Shown here piece after piece: positions 1 through 4,261 of a stretch of 6,103 bases of DNA (position 1 is its first letter; every line of letters starts with the position of its first letter). The stretch spans positions 1 through 6,103 of the forward strand of contig JACPAU010000022.1 of assembly GCA_016180705.1 (NCBI GenBank). The letters run 5' to 3'. The notes beneath the pieces are model-generated. The model saw nothing but the letters and a program-made list of their open reading frames with translations. It searched no databases and was not told the origin of the DNA. Both the position numbers and the translations under genes were made by a program. Source of the DNA: Candidatus Methylomirabilota bacterium. Lineage in GTDB: Bacteria; Methylomirabilota; Methylomirabilia; Methylomirabilales; JACPAU01.

Positions 1-45
1 GGGTGGCGCCGGATGCCGCCCAGGGCCCCCGTAGCGGAGGGGGGG

Positions 46-90
46 CCCATCGGCGCTTGGCCGATGGGGGGAACCACGGGAGGGTTCCCC
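46..90 (-). terminator. Two adjacent perfect hairpins after the last gene; possible operon end
   Basis: In the direction of transcription the first hairpin has arms 83-90 and 68-75 (8 perfect pairs, 7-nt loop). The second has arms 60-68 and 46-54 (9 perfect pairs, 5-nt loop). They share base 68 and so abut. They begin about 65 nt past the TAA of the last gene. No U tract follows, so this is not a canonical intrinsic terminator. It could be a hairpin-only or Rho-assisted terminator, or an RNA-stability element. The rest of 1-154 shows no convincing gene; a palindrome GGCGCCGGCGCC lies at 105-116. Confidence 0.4.
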
Positions 91-154
91 AGGGGGGCCG
101 GGGCGGCGCCGGCGCCAGGACCCGGACGGTGTCACTTTCGTGCTGGCGTTTGTA

Positions 155-1201
155 TTAGAGGTTTCGGATCTTCTGCTGGAGGATCAGGACCTGGAGGGCC
201 ATGGCGGCTTTCATGGCCACCTTCTGCAGGTCCTCGAATCCGCCCAGGAGGAGGTTTTGCGGGCCGTCATCTCCGTAGAGAACGCAGATCACCTTGTCCC
301 GCACGATGAGGGGGTAGGCCAGCGCCTCCTGCGGCGGCGGGCCGCCCAGCGCCGCGGCCAGGCGGAGGTTCTCCGGCAGGGGGAGGAAGGCCCCGCGGTA
401 GAACTCGCGCCGCTGCACGACGTCCCGCAGGATGGAGGGGGCGGCGAGGGGGAACTCCAGGAGGGCGAAGGTCGCGCCGTCGAGCCCCGGGACCGCGGCC
501 AGCCAGCCGAAGGCACACTCGTCCCGGACGGTGAAGAGGGCAGTCCGCTTGACCCGGGCGCCCACGGCCCGGAGCAGGGCACGGCAGACCGCCTCACGAT
601 CGCGCGGTTGGACGAAGACGGCGTCGGACTCGGAGTCCCCCGGGGCCGCGCCGGGCCGCGCCTTGCCGCGGGCCGCCTCCCACTGCGTCTGGATCCGCTG
701 GACGTCCGGCTTCGGCTCCTCCGCCTTCCCCCGCTGCCCCTGGAAGAAGACGGGAAGCTGGTTGAAGCGGGGCAGGAGGGGTGCCTTGTAGAAGCGGTGC
801 AAGGCGTAGAGGATCCGCAGCTCCACCGCCACCCGCGGGCGGATTTCGCAGCCGAGGGTCTTGCGCAGGGCCTCGACCGGCGCCGGGTCCTTCGGATCCA
901 TCATGGCGAGGTAGAGCCCGGTCCGGTCCCGCTCGAAAGGGATGACCCGGTGCTGGATCGCGAAGTCGGCCGAGACCAGGAAGAGGATCCGGGGCTCGAT
1001 CGTGTCCAGCTTGGCCGGCTCGGCGTACGGGACTTCGTGGAGGATGCTCAGGGCCTTGGCCAGCGCCTCCTCACTGAGCGCGCCCAGCTCGAGGAGATTA
1101 CTCCCGAGCCGGCCGCCGCAGGCCACCTGCCGCTCCGTGGCCTCCTCCAGCTGTGCAAAGGTCACGAGGCCCATCTTTACGAGGGCTTGGCCGAGACGCA
1201 T
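155..1201 (-). CDS. Stand-alone MshEN (GspE/PilB N-terminal) protein with GAF-like C-terminus
   Basis: A 348-residue cytoplasmic protein with no signal peptide or TM segment. Residues 1-140 match the N-terminal domain of GspE/PilB/MshE secretion ATPases. The 24-residue c-di-GMP-binding pattern (RLG-xx-L-V-xx-G-L-V...L...Q) appears at 2-25 and again at 31-54, separated by exactly five residues as in MshEN. In the second copy the final Gln is Leu54. No Walker A or Walker B is present, so it cannot be the ATPase itself. After a polar, charged linker (about 150-195), residues about 195-348 look like a GAF-like sensory fold. Similar tails occur in myxobacterial and related regulators; landmarks are PLAAPSILRD (251-260), YRGAFLPLPENLRL (268-281), YPLIVRDKVICVLYGDDG (296-313) and a C-terminal helix. 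I infer a c-di-GMP receptor or adaptor rather than an enzyme. It is the last gene of the cluster, 39 nt after the protease, with GGAG 9 nt before the ATG and TAA as stop. An alternative is a degenerate, non-binding MshEN scaffold. Confidence 0.85.
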   Translation of the reverse strand: MRLGQALVKMGLVTFAQLEEATERQVACGGRLGSNLLELGALSEEALAKALSILHEVPYAEPAKLDTIEPRILFLVSADFAIQHRVIPFERDRTGLYLAMMDPKDPAPVEALRKTLGCEIRPRVAVELRILYALHRFYKAPLLPRFNQLPVFFQGQRGKAEEPKPDVQRIQTQWEAARGKARPGAAPGDSESDAVFVQPRDREAVCRALLRAVGARVKRTALFTVRDECAFGWLAAVPGLDGATFALLEFPLAAPSILRDVVQRREFYRGAFLPLPENLRLAAALGGPPPQEALAYPLIVRDKVICVLYGDDGPQNLLLGGFEDLQKVAMKAAMALQVLILQQKIRNL

Positions 1202-1210
1202 CGTTCAAGG

Positions 1211-1214
1211 CTCC
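1211..1214 (-). promoter_or_regulatory. Ribosome binding site of the MshEN gene
   Basis: GGAG on the minus strand, 9 nt before the ATG at 1201, within the 39-nt gap after the protease stop. It supports a start in which the MshEN motif begins at residue 2, the same position as in the family pattern. Confidence 0.65.
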
Positions 1215-1228
1215 GAAGGGTTTTCTCC

Positions 1229-1240
1229 CCGTTCGAACGG
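1229..1240. repeat. 12-bp perfect palindrome immediately after the protease stop codon
   Basis: The sequence CCGTTCGAACGG reads the same on both strands and abuts the TAG of the protease gene (1241-1243). With no loop it is a poor RNA hairpin and is not followed by a T run on the minus strand, so it is unlikely to be a terminator. It could be a dimeric protein-binding site or chance. I see no second copy in the window. Confidence 0.4.
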
Positions 1241-2329
1241 CTAGGGGCTCGCCTTTTCCGGGCCCGGCTCGAGGCGAAGGCTCCTGCCCGGAGGCGCCTC
1301 CACCACGAGCTTCAGGCGCTGGCCCGGGGCGAGCGGCTCGTCCTCCCTGCGGAGCCCGTTCAGGAGGGCCACCTCGTACACCCGGGCGTCGCTCCCGTAG
1401 GTCTGGTGCACGATGGCCGGCAGCGTCTCGCCCGCCGCCACCGTGTGGACGTGCAGGCGCCTGCCCGAGCCCTTCTCGCCGTACGCGAGGCCGTCCAGGC
1501 GGCCCTTGTACTCGTCCGCCGCGACGCGCAGCTCGGCCCCGGCGCCGGGGCCGATTACCTCGGCGAGGACCCGGGCCCGGTCGATGCGCTCGATGGTGTC
1601 GGGGTGGGTGGCGTCGAAGGCGTGGTAGGCGACCCCGGCCAGGCGAGCCTTGAGCTGGAGGATCCGGAAGAAGGCCACCATCTGCCGCGCGTCGTACCCG
1701 GCCCGGAAGGCGTACCGGAGCCCCTTCTCGTCCGACTCCAACTCGGCCTCCCGCCCGTAGCCGAGGAGGATGCGCCGGAAGAGCTCGCTCGAGAGGGTCG
1801 CCCACTTCGCCGCGTGCTCCCGTCCCCCGGGGCTGAGGGCGATGAGACCCAGAGTGAGGAACTGCAGGCCGTAGGCCCGGGTCAGTTGCTTCGCCGCGTG
1901 GTGCGAGGTGACGTGCCCGATCTCGTGCCCGAGGACGGTCGCCACCTCCGCCTCGCTGTTGGCCCCCGTGAGGAGCCCGCGGGTGACGTAGATGAATCCG
2001 CCCGGCAGGGCGAAGGCGTTGACCTCCGGGCTGTCGAGCGCGGTGAAGCGGTACTCGAAGCCGGTGTACTCGGCTTCCTCGACGAGGCGCTGGCCGACGC
2101 GGGCGACAAAGGCCTGGAGGCTGGGGGAGTCCAGGACGCCGAAGCGCTTCACGATGTCCGGGTGGGCGTTCCGGCCGATCTCCTCCTCCTGGGAGGGGCC
2201 GAGGATGGGAAAGGCCCGGGCCGGGCGCGGGAGGAGGACCGCCGCGGCGGCCGCGGCCAGGGCGCGGAGGACCTGGCGCCGCGTGAGCGAGGGCGCGGAG
2301 CAGCCGGCACACCAGTGCAAGGCACCCAT
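1241..2329 (-). CDS. Tat-exported M48 zinc metalloprotease with C-terminal LysM-like domain
   Basis: This is a predicted periplasmic zinc endopeptidase of the M48 family (BepA/LoiP-like), a group involved in outer-membrane and envelope protein quality control. It has 362 residues. The N-terminus carries a Tat-type signal: a twin-arginine LTRRQVLRAL (15-24), an Ala-rich hydrophobic stretch and a likely cleavage after ARA (37-39). The peptidase domain (about 45-260) has the catalytic HEIGH (135-139) and the downstream glutamate motif EAELESD (194-200). By analogy with BepA the third zinc ligand is E196, with D200 as the conserved Asp. A THP motif is at 241-243. Residues about 293-343 resemble LysM (HTVAAGETLPAIVHQTYGS, then a LAPGQRLKLV end), suggesting peptidoglycan binding. 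I chose the ATG at 2329 because AGGAG sits 6 nt upstream and the signal peptide begins sensibly there. Further upstream starts at 2359 and 2494 lack such a site and add an unlike, Pro/Arg-rich leader. The stop is TAG. Substrates are unknown. Confidence 0.92.
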   Translation of the reverse strand: MGALHWCAGCSAPSLTRRQVLRALAAAAAAVLLPRPARAFPILGPSQEEEIGRNAHPDIVKRFGVLDSPSLQAFVARVGQRLVEEAEYTGFEYRFTALDSPEVNAFALPGGFIYVTRGLLTGANSEAEVATVLGHEIGHVTSHHAAKQLTRAYGLQFLTLGLIALSPGGREHAAKWATLSSELFRRILLGYGREAELESDEKGLRYAFRAGYDARQMVAFFRILQLKARLAGVAYHAFDATHPDTIERIDRARVLAEVIGPGAGAELRVAADEYKGRLDGLAYGEKGSGRRLHVHTVAAGETLPAIVHQTYGSDARVYEVALLNGLRREDEPLAPGQRLKLVVEAPPGRSLRLEPGPEKASP

Positions 2330-2335
2330 CCGGAA

Positions 2336-2340
2336 CTCCT
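2336..2340 (-). promoter_or_regulatory. Ribosome binding site of the M48 protease gene
   Basis: AGGAG on the minus strand, 6 nt before the ATG at 2329. It decides the start: the in-frame ATG at 2359 has no purine-rich site before it. The chosen start gives a normal Tat signal peptide. Confidence 0.8.
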
Positions 2341-2405
2341 GGGGACGGGAAACGCGCATGCTGGGAAGGGTAGCACCGCGCGGGGGTGGAGGCAAGGCGG
2401 GCGGC

Positions 2406-2786
2406 TTACCGGAGGGGTGCGCGCGCCTCGTCCTGGCGCACCAGCTCCGCCAGCTCCGCGTCCCCGGTCGGCTGCTCGGGAGGAGAACCGGCATTCACCT
2501 TGCCGTTCAGGAGGGCGCCGTCCCGGACCACCAGGCTCCGGGCGCGGCAGTTCCCGTCCAGGCGCCCGCTGGGGAGCAGCTCGATGCGAGCCGCCGCCAT
2601 CAGGTTCCCCCGCACCCGCCCCCCGACGACGATGGCGGTGGCATGCACATCGGCGTCCATCTCGGCCCCCTCCTCCACCACGAGGGTCCCCGTGAGGTTC
2701 ACCTTCCCCTCCATCCGGCCGGCCACGTGCAGGTCTCCGTTCCCGCTGATCTCCCCGCGCACCATGATCCCCTTCCCGATCAGCAT
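2406..2786 (-). CDS. Bactofilin (polymer-forming cytoskeletal protein)
   Basis: Bactofilins polymerise without nucleotide into filaments built from a right-handed beta-helix. They act as cytoplasmic or membrane-associated scaffolds for shape, peptidoglycan synthesis or polar localisation. This protein has 126 residues. The core runs from about residue 2 to 105 and shows the family pattern of repeated short hydrophobic strands with turn Gly residues: IGKG near the start, GEISGNGDLHVAGRMEGKV (11-29), LVVEEGAEMDADV (35-47), VRGNL (58-62), IELLPSGRLDGN (68-79) and LVVRDGALLNGKV (85-97). A short charged tail follows (about 100-126). The N-terminal tail is almost absent. The ATG at 2786 is well fixed: GGAGG lies 8 nt upstream, and the 77-nt gap after ntrX has no in-frame ATG, GTG or TTG. 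The gene ends in TAA, 76 nt before the protease. Bactofilins are often found beside peptidoglycan-active proteins, which fits the next gene. There is no visible TM segment. Confidence 0.94.
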   Translation of the reverse strand: MLIGKGIMVRGEISGNGDLHVAGRMEGKVNLTGTLVVEEGAEMDADVHATAIVVGGRVRGNLMAAARIELLPSGRLDGNCRARSLVVRDGALLNGKVNAGSPPEQPTGDAELAELVRQDEARAPLR

Positions 2787-2794
2787 CGCCGTCG

Positions 2795-2799
2795 CCTCC
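2795..2799 (-). promoter_or_regulatory. Ribosome binding site of the bactofilin gene
   Basis: GGAGG on the minus strand, 8 nt before the ATG at 2786. With no other in-frame start codon in the 77-nt gap, it fixes the bactofilin start and shows that the N-terminal tail is truly minimal. Confidence 0.8.
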
Positions 2800-2837
2800 G
2801 CGCTGTCTGCTGTGGCGCACCCCGGTCGGCTCCCCCC

Positions 2838-2859
2838 GGCGGTCCTCCCCGGGGCCGCC
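2838..2859 (-). other. Imperfect GC hairpin just downstream of ntrX
   Basis: The arms 2838-2842 (GGCGG) and 2855-2859 (CCGCC) pair. Inside them is one mismatch in the minus-strand transcript and two further G-C pairs, leaving a six-base loop (2846-2851). It begins 4 nt after the ntrX stop and has no U tract. It could dampen read-through into the bactofilin gene or be chance in such GC-rich DNA. Confidence 0.25.
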
Positions 2860-2863
2860 CGCC

Positions 2864-4258
2864 TCAGTGGCCGGGCGGAGCCTCGATGTCGAAGGCCCGG
2901 AGCTTCCGGTGCAGATTGCTCCGCTCGATTCCCAGCTTCTCCGCCGTCCGGGTGATGTTCCACCCGTTCTCGCGGAGGCGCTGCAGGATGTAGCCCCGCT
3001 CGAACCGGTCCCGCGCGTCCCGCAGGGGGAGGTTGGCGTCCACCCCCGTCCCCGCCCCCTCGGCCCCGGCGACGGGCTCTGGGACGGGCGCCCGCCGGCC
3101 CAGGGCCGGCTCCACCGCTTCCGCCTCGATCCGCTCCTCGGGCACCATGATGACCAGGCGCTCGATCACGTTGCGCAGCTCCCGGACGTTCCCCGGCCAC
3201 GCGTGCTCCTGGAGGGCCGCGAGGGCGTCGGGGCTGAGGGTCTTCTCCCGCTTCCCGTACTCCCGGCAGAACTGCTTGAGGAAGTAGGCCGCGAGGAGCG
3301 GGAGATCCTCGCGCCGCTGCCGGAGGGGCGAGACGTCGAAGGGGATCACGTTCAGGCGGTAGTAGAGGTCCTCCCGGAAGCGGCCCGCCCGGATCTCCTC
3401 CTCCAGGTCCTTGTTGGAGGCCGCGATGATCCGCACGTCCACCCGCAGGCTCTCGGTCCCCCCGACCCGCTCGAAGGTCTGCTCCTCCAGGACCCGGAGG
3501 ACCTTGGCCTGGGTTTTCAGGCTCATGTCCCCGACCTCGTCCAGGAAGAGGGTCCCGCCGTCGGCGAGCTCGAACTTCCCCCGGCGCCGCATGGTGGCCC
3601 CGGTGAAGGCCCCCTTCTCGTGCCCGAAGAGCTCGCTCTCGATGAGGTCCTCCGGGATGGCGGCGCAGTTGACCTCCACGAAGGGCTTGGCCGCCCGGTG
3701 ACTCTGCCGGTGGATGGCCCGGGCGATGAGCTCCTTGCCGGTCCCGCTCTCCCCCCGGATCAGGGCCCGCCCGTTGGACGGGGCGGCGGCGGCGATCTGC
3801 TCGCGCAGCTTCCGGATGACCTCGCTCTCCCCCACAAGCTCGTCCCGCTGCTCCAAACGCTGCCGGAGCGCCACGTTCTCCCGCAAGAGCCGCTGGGCGT
3901 CCAGGGCGTGGCGGACCGCGAGCGTCGTCTTCTCGAGGGAGAGGGGCTTCTCGATGAAGTCGTAGGCCCCGAGCTTCGTGGCCCGGACCGCCGTCTCGAT
4001 GGTCCCGTGCCCCGAGACCATCAGCACCGCGACCTCCGGGTGCTGCCGCTTGATCTCGGCCAGCGCGTGAAGGCCGTCCATGCCCGGCATCCAGATGTCG
4101 AGGATGACCAGGTCGGGGGGACCGTGGCGGATGGCCTTGAGCGCCGCCTCCCCCGAGTCGGCCTCGCTCACCCGGTAGCCCTCGTCCTCGAGGATCCCGG
4201 TGAGGGAGGTCCGGATGTTCTTCTCGTCGTCGACGATGAGGATCTCTTCCTGGGCCAC
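2864..4258 (-). CDS. ntrX: NtrX-type sigma-54-dependent response regulator
   Basis: This is a 464-residue bacterial enhancer-binding protein that, when phosphorylated, remodels sigma-54 RNA polymerase to open promoters. The REC domain (about 1-120) has the acidic pair D10/D11, phospho-acceptor D54 in LDIWMPGMDG, S82 and K104 in the EKP motif. The AAA+ domain (about 140-380) has Walker A GESGTGKE (169-176), an intact sigma-54-contacting GAFTGA loop (216-221), Walker B LFLDEVGD (237-244), arginines in RFREDLYYRL and sensor II WPGNVRELRN (354-363). A Pro/Ala/Gly-rich linker (about 385-410) leads to a Fis-type HTH (about 434-456, NITRTAEKLGIERSNLHRKL). The start codon is GTG, with GAGG six bases upstream; this is the only start that keeps the complete REC domain. 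It lies 3 nt after the kinase stop, so the genes are coupled and the pair is almost certainly cognate. NtrX is favoured over NtrC because of the REC sequence character and the NtrY-like partner. Its regulon cannot be read from this window; the downstream genes are candidates. Confidence 0.95.
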   Translation of the reverse strand: MAQEEILIVDDEKNIRTSLTGILEDEGYRVSEADSGEAALKAIRHGPPDLVILDIWMPGMDGLHALAEIKRQHPEVAVLMVSGHGTIETAVRATKLGAYDFIEKPLSLEKTTLAVRHALDAQRLLRENVALRQRLEQRDELVGESEVIRKLREQIAAAAPSNGRALIRGESGTGKELIARAIHRQSHRAAKPFVEVNCAAIPEDLIESELFGHEKGAFTGATMRRRGKFELADGGTLFLDEVGDMSLKTQAKVLRVLEEQTFERVGGTESLRVDVRIIAASNKDLEEEIRAGRFREDLYYRLNVIPFDVSPLRQRREDLPLLAAYFLKQFCREYGKREKTLSPDALAALQEHAWPGNVRELRNVIERLVIMVPEERIEAEAVEPALGRRAPVPEPVAGAEGAGTGVDANLPLRDARDRFERGYILQRLRENGWNITRTAEKLGIERSNLHRKLRAFDIEAPPGH

Positions 4259-4261
4259 CGC

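Noticed and set aside
1..50. Possible start of another minus-strand gene at the ATG at 48-50
   Set aside because: There is no ribosome site, the codon lies inside a hairpin arm, and only about 16 residues with no recognisable features are visible.
1229..1240. GTTCGAA resembling a tRNA T-loop
   Set aside because: Flanking sequence is protease coding on one side and a 39-nt gap on the other; no acceptor, D or anticodon arms can be drawn.
2330..2494. Longer N-terminus for the M48 protease from 2494 or 2359
   Set aside because: Neither start has a ribosome site, the 2494 start overlaps the bactofilin gene, and the added residues would bury the Tat signal behind a Pro/Arg-rich leader.
140..2695. 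Very long open frame on the plus strand (851 codons) antisense to three genes
   Set aside because: Its translation is low-complexity and rich in Arg, Gly, Pro and Glu with no recognisable domain. It lies opposite genes with clear families; such open antisense frames are common at this GC content.
2787..2863. Sigma-54 promoter in the gap before the bactofilin gene
   Set aside because: No GG...GC pair with the required spacing and surrounding consensus (TGGCAC-N5-TTGC) is visible on the minus strand there or in the 2330-2405 gap.
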